Of a DNA stretch of 64,000 bases, positions 22,930 through 32,302 are shown piece after piece (positions within the stretch are counted from its first letter, which is position 1; each line of letters starts with the position of its first letter). This DNA is from Merluccius polli (taxonomy: Eukaryota; Chordata; Actinopteri; Gadiformes; Merlucciidae), in assembly GCA_030340625.1 (NCBI GenBank), contig JAOPHQ010004852.1, positions 1 through 64,000 of the forward strand, given 5' to 3'. Below the pieces are notes generated by a model that ran no database searches, was not told where the DNA came from, and saw nothing but the letters and a program-made list of their open reading frames with translations. The translations under genes were made by a program, and so were the position numbers.

Positions 22930-23285
22930 ATAACTTGGAACCCAAACGTGAAAAGATGACTTCTCTGAAAGAGGGTACTGAAGAATTTTATGTGACGCTC
23001 CATGAAGTATCCATGAAGCATCTTCATCGGTATATCCACAAAATAAGATATGGAATTTTAGAACCAAATTAGCAAAAACTGTACAGATCTAGCATCTCTA
23101 TGAAGTAGGACTGATTAAGCTTCAGTACCCATGCAGCTGCAAAAGGGAAGACATTTCACGAGTTGTGGGTTGCTACAACGGTATGTCAAAGGTTATACAG
23201 GAATTTAGGTTACAGGAATGTGCTACTGTAGAGTAGTACTGTACTTTTCATTTGTTTCTTTTGGTCATGTGAAACTCTACTATGA
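22930..23285 (+). pseudogene. Conserved Maverick protein (EEFYVTL start), decayed
   Basis: Right after the chromodomain, a frame contains TEEFYVTL then SMKHLH, and in a shifted frame YEVGLIKLQYPCS. I recall this order (EFYVTL, SMK, EVGLxExQYP) from an uncharacterised protein encoded next to the integrase in fish Mavericks. Function unknown. It is truncated by the LINE that starts at about 23300. Confidence 0.5.
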
Positions 23286-23299
23286 TAGCATTAGAAACC

Positions 23300-24371
23300 T
23301 TATATATATATATATTTTTATTAGCCTTTATTTATACAGGTAAATCTCATTGAGACCCAGGGTCTCATTTACAAGAGAGACCTGTTCTGGGTAGGCAGCA
23401 GCAAAACACAAAGTTACAGACTAACTGAACGTACAGGAGACATAACACAGAACGCAAACATTAAAATAGTGTAGTGCTAACTACAAAGTGCAAGAAGATA
23501 TGACTGGTTAAGTACATGTGCAGACCCCCACAGACTGTCTCATCAGCCTTCCTATAAGCAATTTGAAATCCCCTAAGGGAATAAAGCTGGACAGCTTCAG
23601 CCTCTGCTGCAGCATGTTCCAGGTGGCAGGCGCGGCATAGGAGAACGCCTTCTTGCCAAGTTCCGTACGGACTGACGGGATGGAAAACGAGATGAAGTCC
23701 AGGGACCGGAGGCTGCGATCGGACTGTCTCCGTATCAAATATGTGGACAAATAGGAGGGGAGCAGTCCGATGATGGATTTATAGATAAATAGATACCAGT
23801 GAGTGGTTCTGCGCATGGAAAGTGAAGACCAGTTTGTAAGAGAGTACAATGTACAGTGATGAGTAAGGGGTTTACAACCAGTTATGAATCTCAAGGCCCC
23901 ATGATACACGGCATCCAGCAGTTGCAGGGAGTGAGCAGAGGCATTCATATATACAACATCACCATAATCCAGGAGTGGCAAGAAAGTGGCCGCAACAATA
24001 CGTTTTCTGGTTTTAAAAGAAAAACAGGCTCTATTTCTGAAGAAAAACCCCAGTTTTAACTTCAGTTTCTTCAGTAACTGGTCAACATGACATTTAAAAG
24101 AGGTTATCATCCACAGTGATGCCTAGATATTTGTAAGTGGTCACAGACTCAATGGGGGTACCCTGAGCAGATATTATACAGGGTAGAACAGCAGGCACCT
24201 TCTTTTTGTTTGAAAAGAACATAACCTTAGTTTTACCTGCATTTAAAACTAGCCTGAGTTGAGACAATTGCGCCTGAATAGTGTCAAATGCAGACTGCAG
24301 ATCTGTGAGCACCTGGGCAACAGAAGATGCACAACAATAAACAATGGTGTCATCAGCATAAAGATGTACAG
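23300..24371 (-). mobile_element. LINE, 3-prime part (RT end and C-terminal domain)
   Basis: On the minus strand, HLYADDTIVYCC (catalytic ADD of the reverse transcriptase), LVLNAGKTKVMFF and the long C-terminal region FLPLLDYGDVVYM ... GALRFITGC are seen, then a 3-prime end GAGACCCTGGGTCTCAATGA and CTGTATAAATAAAGGC close to an AT microsatellite. This is an L2/CR1/Jockey-type element common in fish. It is the same copy as 29507-30120, cut in two by a Gypsy element; frameshift near 24100. Confidence 0.85.
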
Positions 24372-24743
24372 TGTGGCAACTCGGGGTGGCAGTGGAGGCT
24401 CGAGGTAAACACCAAACAGTACAGAGGGTCCAAAGCCTCAATCGGCGGTTTATTTAGGTTCAAACACGGGGAATGCTCAATATCGGGGGAAGGTGTCCGC
24501 CGTGCGGCTCACGTCCTCTCCGTCTGGTCCTCGTCGTCGTCCTGTCTTCCATCCGACTCTCCTCCTCCTCCTGTCGGTCGGTGGTCGCCTTTTATCACCT
24601 GGGTGCCTCCGACCCAGGTGTTCCTCATTGCGCCGATTAGGACTCTCGGGAGGCCGGGATTTGTCGCCGGCTATCGGCCAGCGACGGTATATACCTGCCT
24701 CCACTCTCCCGAATAGGGGGCGTGGCCGAGTAGGGATGCCACA
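24372..24743 (-). repeat. Downstream (3-prime) LTR of Gmr1-like element
   Basis: 372 bp, TG...CA. The pol reading frame runs through the purine tract into this LTR and stops near 24477. Confidence 0.95.
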
Positions 24744-27437
24744 CACTCCCCCCCTTTGCTCACGCCCCTCCGTGCGCGGGGCCCAGCCCCTGCACGTGTC
24801 CCGACGGGACAAGGCGTCGGCGTTGGTGTGGTCCCGTCCCGGCCTATGCTCCACTGTGAAGGAGTACGGCTGGAGGGACAGGAACCACCTCGTGACCCGG
24901 GCGTTAGTGTCCTTGGCGGTGGCCATCCATTTCAGCGGGGCGTGGTCCGTCACCAGGGTGAATTGGTGTCCTAGGAGGTAATAAGTTAGTTTATTGATGG
25001 CCCACTTGATGGCCAATGCCTCTTTTTCTAGTGTGCTATAGTTTTTCTCATGGGGGAGGAGTTTCCGGCTGATGTAGGTCACCGGATGCTCCTCCCCGTT
25101 CCGGCTCTGGGATAGGACCCCTCCTAGTCCCACGTCCGAAGCGTCTGTATGGAGGGTAAAAGGGAGGTTAAAATCAGGCGTTACGAGTAACGGCTCATCA
25201 CATAGGGCCCCCCGTAAGACCTCGAAAGCCCCGCTCGCTGCCTCTGTCCAACCTACCCTATCCGGGAGGGCCTTCCGGGTGAGATCGTTCAAGGGGCTGG
25301 CTAGCGTGGCATACCCTGGGATAAACCGTTGGTAATATCCCACCAGCCCCAAGAACGACCTCACCTGTTTTTTGTTCTGCGGTTGAGGCCACTCCCAGAT
25401 AGCGGCCACTTTGTCCTCCTGGGGCTGCACGTTCCCCCTCCCCACCCGGTACCCCAGATATGCCGTCTCGACCTTCCCCAACCTGCATTTCGCCGGGTTG
25501 GCGGTGAGTCCAGCTGCTCGTAGTCCGTTGAGCACTGCTCTTAAGTGACCTACGTGGTCGTCCCAGCTCTTGCTGTGGACTATAATGTCGTCGATGTAGG
25601 CTGCTGCGTAGCCGCAGTGCGGCCTTAGGACCCGGTCCATCATCCTCTGGAAAGTAGCGGGGGCCCCGTGGACACCGAAGGGCAGGACGGTGTACTGGAA
25701 CAGGCCCCCCGGTGTCGCAAAGGCCGTCTTCTCCCGGGAGGACGGGGTCAGGGGGACCTGCCAGTACCCCTTGGTCAGGTCTAGCGTGGACAGGTACCGA
25801 GCCGGCCCCAGCCGCTCGATCAGTTCCTCCACTCTAGGCATGGGGTAAGAGTCAAAGTCAGACACTGCATTTAGACGGCGAAAGTCGTTGCAGAACCGAA
25901 GTGTCTCGTCCGGTTTGGGTACCAGCACGACCGGGCTGGCCCACGCGCTCCGCGACTCCTCAATCACCCCGAGGTTTAACATACGCTCTACCTCTGACCG
26001 GATTGCGTGACGTCGGGACTCGGGTACTCGGTACGGCGGGATTCGGACCGTCACCCCCGGCGGAGTCCGAATCTCGTGGGCTATAACCGAGGTCCGTCCC
26101 GGGGTGTCCGAGAACACGTCCCGGTTCTGGAGCACCAGCTCGTTCACCTCCTGTCTCTGGGCGGGGCTAAGGTCGGTCCCCATCGGTACGTTAGGGAGCG
26201 GGGGTCGGGCCATCAAGGCCAGCGGCGGTGGCACTGGAGGGTCGCCGCTACCCCTCCATTGTTTTAATATGTTTACGTGGTATAGCTGGGTGGGCTTGCG
26301 CCTCCCCGGCTGTCTCACCCGGTAATTTACCGGACCTACGGCCTCCACCACCTCATACGGGCCCTGCCACTTGGCTAGGAATTTGCACTCGCTTGTCGGT
26401 ACTAGCACTAGGACCTGGTCGCCCGGTTGAAAGGTCCGTACACGCGCCCCCTTATTATATGACCGCGCTTGGGTCTGTTGCGCGCGGGTTAGGTGGTCCC
26501 GGACTATGGGCCACACTTTCGCCATTCGGTCCCGGAATAGCTCCACATGTTCGATCGTGGTCCTGTGGGGGGACGGATGACTCTCCCACGCCTCTTTGGC
26601 CAGGTCCAAGATTCCACGGGGCCTCCTCCCATAAAGGAGTTCAAAAGGCGAGAACCCCGTGGAAGCTTGGGGCACCTCGCGAATGGCAAAGAGGACGTGA
26701 GGGAGGAGCTGGTCCCAATTTTTTCCGTCCTCCGTGATGCATTTTTTCAGCATCTGTTTTATGGTTTTATTGAACCGTTCGACGAGCCCGTCCGTCTGCG
26801 GGTGGTATACTGAGGTCCTAAGCTGTGCGACCTGTAGGATTTTTAATAGTTCTTTTATTACCCGCGACATAAAACAGGACCCTTGGTCCGTGAGGATCTC
26901 CTTCGGGAGCCCCACTCGGCTGAACAGTAGTGTCAGTTCTCGGGCTACCGCCTTGCTGGTCGCCGCGCGCAGGGGAAGGGCCTCAGGATATCGGGTTGCG
27001 TAGTCAAGGATCACTAGCAGGTAACGATGTCCCCGACGAGTCTTGGGCAGGGGGCCCACAATGTCTAATGCGATGCGCTCGAATGGAGTCTCTATGATTG
27101 GCATCGGTATCAGCGGGCTTCGCTCCCCTCCCCGTGGCGCTACGCGTTGGCACTCGGCGCACTCCTGGCAGTACCGCTCTACATCCCTCCGAACCCCCGG
27201 CCAATAAAACCGGGCCACGACTCTCTCTCTGGTTTTGTCCATGCCCAGATGTGCCCCGAGCAAGTGAGTGTGGGCCATGAACAAAACCTTACTCACGTAC
27301 GGACGCGGGACTACTAATTGCCGTACCGTCTCCCCCCCCCGCTCGTCGACCCTATATAACCGCCCTCGCTGGGTGCAAAAGTGGGGGTAGGTCACGGGGC
27401 CCACCGAGTCCCTCACCTGCCCGTCGTGGGCAACCAC
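24477..27437 (-). CDS. pol: Pol of Gmr1-like element: integrase - RT - RNase H
   Basis: Residues are numbered from a GTG at 27437; the frame stays open upstream to about 27905, overlapping gag. Integrase comes first: zinc-binding H58, H63, C90, C93, then catalytic D125 (IALDIVG), D184 (ILTDQG) and E220 (GLVERF), spacing DD35E. A GPY/F-like module follows (about 355-395, FLAKWQGPYEVVE). Reverse transcriptase comes next (about 460-700) with the active site YIDD at 614-617, then RNase H (about 735-860; TLHTDASDVGLGG, TDHAPLKW, HTNADALSR). All catalytic residues are present and no stop interrupts the frame. The protein copies RNA into DNA and inserts it. Relative to gag, pol lies in the +1 frame, so a frameshift or separate initiation is needed. 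Confidence 0.93.
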   Translation of the reverse strand: MVAHDGQVRDSVGPVTYPHFCTQRGRLYRVDERGGETVRQLVVPRPYVSKVLFMAHTHLLGAHLGMDKTRERVVARFYWPGVRRDVERYCQECAECQRVAPRGGERSPLIPMPIIETPFERIALDIVGPLPKTRRGHRYLLVILDYATRYPEALPLRAATSKAVARELTLLFSRVGLPKEILTDQGSCFMSRVIKELLKILQVAQLRTSVYHPQTDGLVERFNKTIKQMLKKCITEDGKNWDQLLPHVLFAIREVPQASTGFSPFELLYGRRPRGILDLAKEAWESHPSPHRTTIEHVELFRDRMAKVWPIVRDHLTRAQQTQARSYNKGARVRTFQPGDQVLVLVPTSECKFLAKWQGPYEVVEAVGPVNYRVRQPGRRKPTQLYHVNILKQWRGSGDPPVPPPLALMARPPLPNVPMGTDLSPAQRQEVNELVLQNRDVFSDTPGRTSVIAHEIRTPPGVTVRIPPYRVPESRRHAIRSEVERMLNLGVIEESRSAWASPVVLVPKPDETLRFCNDFRRLNAVSDFDSYPMPRVEELIERLGPARYLSTLDLTKGYWQVPLTPSSREKTAFATPGGLFQYTVLPFGVHGAPATFQRMMDRVLRPHCGYAAAYIDDIIVHSKSWDDHVGHLRAVLNGLRAAGLTANPAKCRLGKVETAYLGYRVGRGNVQPQEDKVAAIWEWPQPQNKKQVRSFLGLVGYYQRFIPGYATLASPLNDLTRKALPDRVGWTEAASGAFEVLRGALCDEPLLVTPDFNLPFTLHTDASDVGLGGVLSQSRNGEEHPVTYISRKLLPHEKNYSTLEKEALAIKWAINKLTYYLLGHQFTLVTDHAPLKWMATAKDTNARVTRWFLSLQPYSFTVEHRPGRDHTNADALSRRDTCRGWAPRTEGREQRGGVCGIPTRPRPLFGRVEAGIYRRWPIAGDKSRPPESPNRRNEEHLGRRHPGDKRRPPTDRRRRRVGWKTGRRRGPDGEDVSRTADTFPRY

Positions 27438-27564
27438 CTGTCCCCACGCATGTCGCAGGGCGTCGTCCCGGTGCTGGGCCGTGGCGAACTGGCCCGGCCG
27501 GGCCGAGTTCTCCCCCCCAGCCTGGGCGAAGTCCGACAGCTCGGTTAGGGGGGAGCTCTCGGGC

Positions 27565-29130
27565 TCAGCGGGGCCGTTCCCCCTCTCGGAGGCGGGTGAC
27601 GGTGTCGGACTCGGGCCTGGGTCCGTCTCCCTGTCGTACCGGGTCCCCGGTGGACCGGGCCGGGCTTCCCGGCGCTGATGGCCCCTCTCCTCCGGAGTCG
27701 GGCTCGTCCCCCGACTCGGTGGGTCTGGCGGACGCTCGGCGGGTCGCTCCCAGGGCTGGTCCGGGTCCGGCGGTGGTCCCTCGGGTCGTTGGTCGCCGTG
27801 CCTCTCTCTGCTCCGGTCGTCCGCCTGGCCGCCGCCGCTCTCGTCCTCCTCGGTCCCCCCTCGTTGGGCTCCAGAACCGAGCGAAGATGGGGCAGTCCCG
27901 GCCGATTAGGAACGGTACCGGGAGGGTCGGTACTATTCCGGCCCGTGCTACATATACCCCTTGTGGCGTGCGCACCACCACGTGGCAGGTCTCGTAGGAC
28001 CGTGTGTCCCCGTGGACACAGGAAACCTGCATCGGGGTCCCCGGTCTCCCCCCGGCTATGTCGGCCCTCACCAAGGTCACGGCACTCCCTGTGTCCAACA
28101 GGGCATGAGTGTCCACGTGCATCACCTTGATGGGGACGGTGGGGGAGTCCTTGGCCCCTTGGGCCCAACAGGTGGCCAGCATACAGGCGGGGTGGTCTGC
28201 CGGCCATGTACCCGCCGAGGGCATGGGGACGTCCTGCCGGTCCGGACAGTCACGGGCTAGGTGTCCCCGTTGTCCGCAGTGGTAGCAGGACCTGCGTTCG
28301 GGTTCCCCTTGGTCTCGGGGCGTGGGGAACGGTCCGGTCCTCGGCAGCGGGGTCGGCGTCCCTCTCCGGATGGGCCGGGGAGTGGGTCTCGGGTCCGCCG
28401 CCAGCCGTCGCGCCACCTGCCAGTTCTCCAGCTGGCGGACGAGGTCGTCCACGGTCTCGGGGTACTGGTGGGCCAGGATCCTCCGGGCGTCGGGGGGCAG
28501 CTGCCTCACGGTGTTGTCCACGACGACCCGGTCCACGGGGCTGGGTCCCTCTCCCTCGGCCAACCATCTCCGGGCTAGCCGACACTGACGGGCTACCTGG
28601 GTCCGGACGGGTTCTTGGACGTCGAACGTCCACTCCCGGAACTTGAGGGCCTTTACCGCCAGGCTATGGCCATAGTACGCCAATATGGTGGCTTTGAGGG
28701 CGGGATATCGTCCCGCGTCCCCGGGGCTGAGGTCCTGGCTCGCTTGCTGGGCGGGTCCCGTCAAGAACGGTGTCACTATATAGGCCCACTGGGCCTCGGG
28801 CCACCTCTCCTGGGTCGCCACCCGCTCAAAAGTCTCGAGGTATGCCTCTACCTCATCGTCGGGACCCAGCTTAGTGAGCCGACTCGTGGGGGCGGTGGTT
28901 GGTGGGGCCTGGGTGGCCTGCTGGGTCAGGCGGAGTACCGCCTCGGTCAGCAGGTCCAAACGGTGGTCCGACTCCCTGGGGCCTGCGGTCGCTCCGGGGT
29001 TCTGCATCGTCCTCCGCTGGTGGTCCCCTCCTTCCACGGTGGACCCGTAGGCAAAAACCCCCCGAAGAAACCCGGGGTCGGGTGCTACCCTGAGCCGTGC
29101 GTGGACCGAGTTGTCCGCATCCTCCACCAT
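27565..29130 (-). CDS. gag: Gag-protease of Gmr1-like element
   Basis: I take the ATG at 29130 (MVEDADNSVHARL), one base inside the upstream LTR; an in-frame ATG-like start within the LTR would add about 31 residues. The N-terminal half is a capsid-like alpha-helical region (TFERVATQERWPEAQW, LKFREWTFD). A CCHC zinc knuckle CYHCGQRGHLARDC binds RNA, and the aspartic protease motif ALLDTGSAVTLV follows, then a Pro/Arg-rich tail. The protein would assemble virus-like particles and process the polyprotein. It ends at a TGA at 27565 while pol is already open in another frame. Intact. Confidence 0.9.
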   Translation of the reverse strand: MVEDADNSVHARLRVAPDPGFLRGVFAYGSTVEGGDHQRRTMQNPGATAGPRESDHRLDLLTEAVLRLTQQATQAPPTTAPTSRLTKLGPDDEVEAYLETFERVATQERWPEAQWAYIVTPFLTGPAQQASQDLSPGDAGRYPALKATILAYYGHSLAVKALKFREWTFDVQEPVRTQVARQCRLARRWLAEGEGPSPVDRVVVDNTVRQLPPDARRILAHQYPETVDDLVRQLENWQVARRLAADPRPTPRPIRRGTPTPLPRTGPFPTPRDQGEPERRSCYHCGQRGHLARDCPDRQDVPMPSAGTWPADHPACMLATCWAQGAKDSPTVPIKVMHVDTHALLDTGSAVTLVRADIAGGRPGTPMQVSCVHGDTRSYETCHVVVRTPQGVYVARAGIVPTLPVPFLIGRDCPIFARFWSPTRGDRGGRERRRPGGRPEQREARRPTTRGTTAGPGPALGATRRASARPTESGDEPDSGGEGPSAPGSPARSTGDPVRQGDGPRPESDTVTRLREGERPR

Positions 29131-29131
29131 A

Positions 29132-29506
29132 TGTGGCAACTCGGGGTGGCAGTGGAGGCTAGAGGTAAACACCAAACAGTACAGAGGGTCCAAAGCCTCA
29201 ATCGGCGGTTTATTTAGGTTCAAACACGGGGAATGCTCAATATCGGGGGAAGGTGTCCGCCGTGCGGCTCACGTCCTCTCCGTCTGGTCCTCGTCGTCGT
29301 CCTGTCTTCCATCCGACTCTCCTCCTCCTCCTGTCGGTCGGTGGTCGCCTTTTATCACCTCCGACCTGCCTCCGACCCAGGTGTTCCTCATTGCGCCGAT
29401 TAGGACTCTCGGGAGGCCGGGATTTGTCGCCGGCTATCGGCCAGCGACGGTATATACCTGCCTCCACTCTCCCGAATAGGGGGCGTGGCCGAGTAGGGAT
29501 GCCACA
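29132..29506 (-). repeat. Upstream (5-prime) LTR of Gmr1-like element
   Basis: 375 bp, nearly identical to the other LTR; the clear difference is CACCTCCGACCTGCC here against CACCTGGGTGCC there, plus one C/A change. The sequence just inside, TGGTGGAGGATGCGG, is the likely primer-binding site. Confidence 0.93.
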
Positions 29507-30120
29507 ACAGATGCATTAATATTATGACCCACCTCATTCATATAGATAGTAAAGAGAGTGGGTCCTAAAACCGACCCTTGCGGCACACCATTTACAGTGT
29601 TAAGGAACCCGGAGCAAAGGCCGTCGGACTGCACACACTGCTTACGGTTTGAAAGATAGTTAAAAAACCAGCCAACTGCATGATCAGACATTCCAATGGT
29701 GGACAGCCGCTGACATAAGATACTGTGATCGACTGTGTCAAATGCCTTAGAGAGATCGATAAAAAGAGCAGCGCAATATTTCTTGGCATCCATAGCTTCC
29801 AACATATCATTTATCACCTTAGTGGCAGCAGTTGCAGTACTATGCTGCTTCCTAAAACCAGATTGAAAAGGAGATAAAATGTTGTTTAGGCTCAGATAAT
29901 CCTTAACCTGGTCATTCACCAGCCTTTCAAGAACTTTTGCTAAAATAGAAAGCTTAGAGATGGGTCTGTAATTATTCAATAAAGTGCGGTCACCCCCTTT
30001 CAAGAGAGGGATTACATAGGCGGTTTTCCACACATCAGGAATAACATTGCACTGAATAGAAAGATTAAAGATGTGAGATACCGGCAGAGCTATAATCTGC
30101 GCGGCCAGACGTAAGAAGTA
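29507..30120 (-). mobile_element. LINE, 5-prime-truncated upstream part (RT fingers/palm)
   Basis: The minus-strand frame carries VIPLLKGGDRT, NNYRPISKLSILAKVLERL, SPFQSGFRKQHS, LFIDLSKAFDTVDH and GVPQGSVLGPTLF, i.e. reverse transcriptase blocks 1-4. It stops at GHNINASV, and the next residues HLYADD lie beyond the Gypsy insertion at 24371, exactly in frame once one copy of the 4-bp duplication is removed. The 5-prime end at about 30120 is truncated, typical of target-primed insertion. Confidence 0.88.
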
Positions 30121-31195
30121 CACTGTAAAAAATGATTTGTTAAAGCTACTTAAAAAAAATGAGGTAACAATTTACACTCAATTTAAATGAGTTGGTCTTA
30201 CTTCTACAGTTTTTAAGTAAATTAGCTTTAAAAAACTAAGTAGATGCAACTCATCCAAAATGCATTTAAACTACAACAGCAACCTAGAATTACATGTAAG
30301 ATTACTCACTAATAATAAGTTGGAAAAATAATTAAGTTAATAATTTCTTTTAAATATACTTGATATTTAGGATTGTTTATACTCATACGTACTTAGTAAT
30401 TAAATTGCTATTACTTAAATTTCCTTTATATTCATAATACAAAAATATTATGTATATTTATTTAAAATATATATACATGACACCACAGATTTCTTTCCAC
30501 AAAACACTTTTATTTTCTTTTATTCCCAAACACATCAGTATGAGAACCTTTGAAGTCCTTATAGAAAATAATACAGAATGCCTGTAAACACTTCAAAAAC
30601 AGCTCCCGGAGCTCAGCTGCTGGGCCACTGCGAGCGCGTCCGGCTCCGCGCTCATGGCTGATCAGGACTTTCTTGCCATGACACCACTGAGAGAGAGCCA
30701 GAGAGGGGGGGGGGGGGAATGAGTTAGCATGACCTTACCTAATATACAATACCAAAAGCATGTAGTCTTAACTCACCTCAGAAGCTCCGAAATAGCCAGC
30801 AAAAGTCCAAATTTCTAACCAACAGTCCTCTTGAAACAAGCAACACACAGGAAATCCTGTAAAATACATGTAAAATACATTAATATGTCTGTTTTAGCTA
30901 GCCCTGTATTAGCTGTCTAACAGCTATTGCTATCTTACTGATTTTCGAATTAGCAGATGTTTTCGAGTTGTTTGCAAAGGAAAGTAGCCTACTGACGGTT
31001 AGCATGACCTTACCTAATATACAATACCAAAAGCATGTAGTCTTAACTCACCTCAGAAGCTCCGAAATAGCCAGCAAATGTCCTGTCTTCGCCAGTGTGC
31101 CTCAATCTTGGCGCCAACAAATTTCTAACCAACAGTCATAGAGTCCTCTTGAAACAAGCAACAGGAAATCCAAGACCTGTTCATTCTATTTCCTA
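30121..31195. mobile_element. Repeat-like AT-rich segment with internal duplication
   Basis: It starts CACTGTAAAAAATGATTTGT at the LINE border, a start I associate with abundant fish miniature elements. No matching right terminus could be fixed. A block of about 85 bp beginning GTTAGCATGACCTTACC is present twice (about 30724-30810 and 30999-31083), each followed by ATTTCTAACCAACAGTC, so part of the segment is tandemly duplicated with a spacing of about 275 bp. Confidence 0.5.
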
Positions 31196-31266
31196 AAAAT
31201 GAGTTGGATTCAATGCACGTTTTTTTAACTTGGATAAACTCTTTATTGTGTGTTTGTTTTACCCAA

Positions 31267-31422
31267 ATGAACGGGGGAATATGTAATACTGTTACAATAT
31301 GTTTATTTATAGCAATATTGTGGATCATCAGCTTGTGGGAGACAGTTGCGTACCACTGCTACAAAGAATTAATATCACTGACACAAGAGACACAGCATTT
31401 AGAGACATTTAAATTGCTCTAA
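31267..31422 (+). CDS. Small membrane protein, probable Maverick gene
   Basis: A 51-residue frame starting MNGGICNTVTICLF has one hydrophobic segment (residues about 5-30, ending IISLWETVAYHCYKE) and a polar tail. It lies 29 bp upstream of the pX-like gene on the same strand, in line with the capsid gene beyond. Small one-pass proteins occur at such positions in Mavericks and adintoviruses, but the sequence is too short for a firm family call. Confidence 0.35.
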   Translation: MNGGICNTVTICLFIAILWIISLWETVAYHCYKELISLTQETQHLETFKLL

Positions 31423-31451
31423 AGTCTGACCAGAATCAACATATTCCATTC

Positions 31452-31875
31452 ATGTATGGTAAAGTGATCATTAAGCTACGACGAGGAGAAATATGTTCAG
31501 TATTATCTAAACCAAGCAGAGAACGGTCCTCCGCTATGCAGGCAGCAGCACAGTATGGGGGTGGTATTGGTGGAACATTCGGTAACTTCTTCAGATTGGC
31601 CGTACCTTTATTTAGAAGGGGTATGAGTATAGTCAAACCCCATTTGAAATCTGCAGCCAGAAACATGTGTGATGGCAAATATTGCAAATTCATCATCCAG
31701 ACAAGAACAGCAGAGTTCATGCATGGATGCTGTTTTCAAAAGGCCTACCAAATACCCATCAGTCTGTGGGTGGACCCATGCTACTCAAAGAATAATAAAC
31801 AATAAAACAGTATCCGTTGGTAGAAAAAGGTCAAACCCTAAAAGAAGAAATAAGGTGTCAAATCAGCACAGCTGA
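31452..31875 (+). pseudogene. pX-like basic core protein of Maverick/adintovirus
   Basis: The frame from ATG 31452 stays open for 117 codons. Its middle, YGGGIGGTFGNFFRLAVPLF then RRGMSIVKPHLKSAARN, matches the Gly-rich, basic, amphipathic pattern of adenovirus pX-like (and pVI-like) proteins in Mavericks, which are thought to coat DNA or disrupt membranes. The frame ends early at 31805; a basic tail (GRKRSNPKRRNKVSN) continues in another frame to about 31875, so one frameshift has occurred. The next Maverick gene is displaced by the insertions at 31877-40877. Confidence 0.6.
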
Positions 31876-32302
31876 GGGTAGGGCTGCATGATTCTTGCTA
31901 AAATGTGAATCACAATTTTTCTCCCTAAGAATTGAGATCACAATTCTCTCATGCGATTTATTTTTTCAACAGAAACATTTATTGCACTACGCCTGGGACA
32001 CTGCCTGCATGAGCAGTGTTGTCCACACAGGCAGCGGGGGGGGGGGGGGGGGGGGGGGGGTGGCAATGCGGGATCGCGGGCGGACGGGATTTGATTCCTG
32101 CCTGCCTGTTCCACTGTTAAATAGCGGCGCAAATTGGTGGGCGCTATCTTGGTCATTTCTCTGCTTGAGAATTACGAAGTGGCGTGTGAGCGTGTGATAC
32201 TTGAATACTTCCTGTACTGTTGTGATGTTCTTTGAGGAAGAAGGCCGCCGACACAGGATCGCTTTTAACTCACTTTATTTGTTTTAGGTTTATGTATATT
32301 AT

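Larger units (their letters stand above)
24372..29506 (-). mobile_element. Gmr1-like Gypsy LTR retrotransposon, near complete
   Basis: Two LTRs (24372-24743 and 29132-29506) start TGTGGCA and end TGCCACA, differ by about one substitution and one small indel region, and enclose gag-protease and pol on the minus strand. The target duplication is 4 bp, ACAG (24368-24371, 29507-29510). The purine tract AAAGGGGGGAGTG sits beside the downstream LTR at about 24745-24757. In pol the integrase precedes reverse transcriptase and RNase H, the copia-like order that defines the deuterostome Gmr1-like group. The high GC content contrasts sharply with the surrounding LINE. LTR similarity indicates a recent insertion. 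Confidence 0.95.

Noticed and set aside
24493..28646. Numerous Arg/Pro/Gly-rich open frames on the plus strand of the Gmr1-like element
   Set aside because: High GC content suppresses stop codons opposite gag and pol; none shows a domain.
31938..32156. Open frames across the G-run
   Set aside because: Poly-Gly/poly-Pro from a homopolymer; not a gene.
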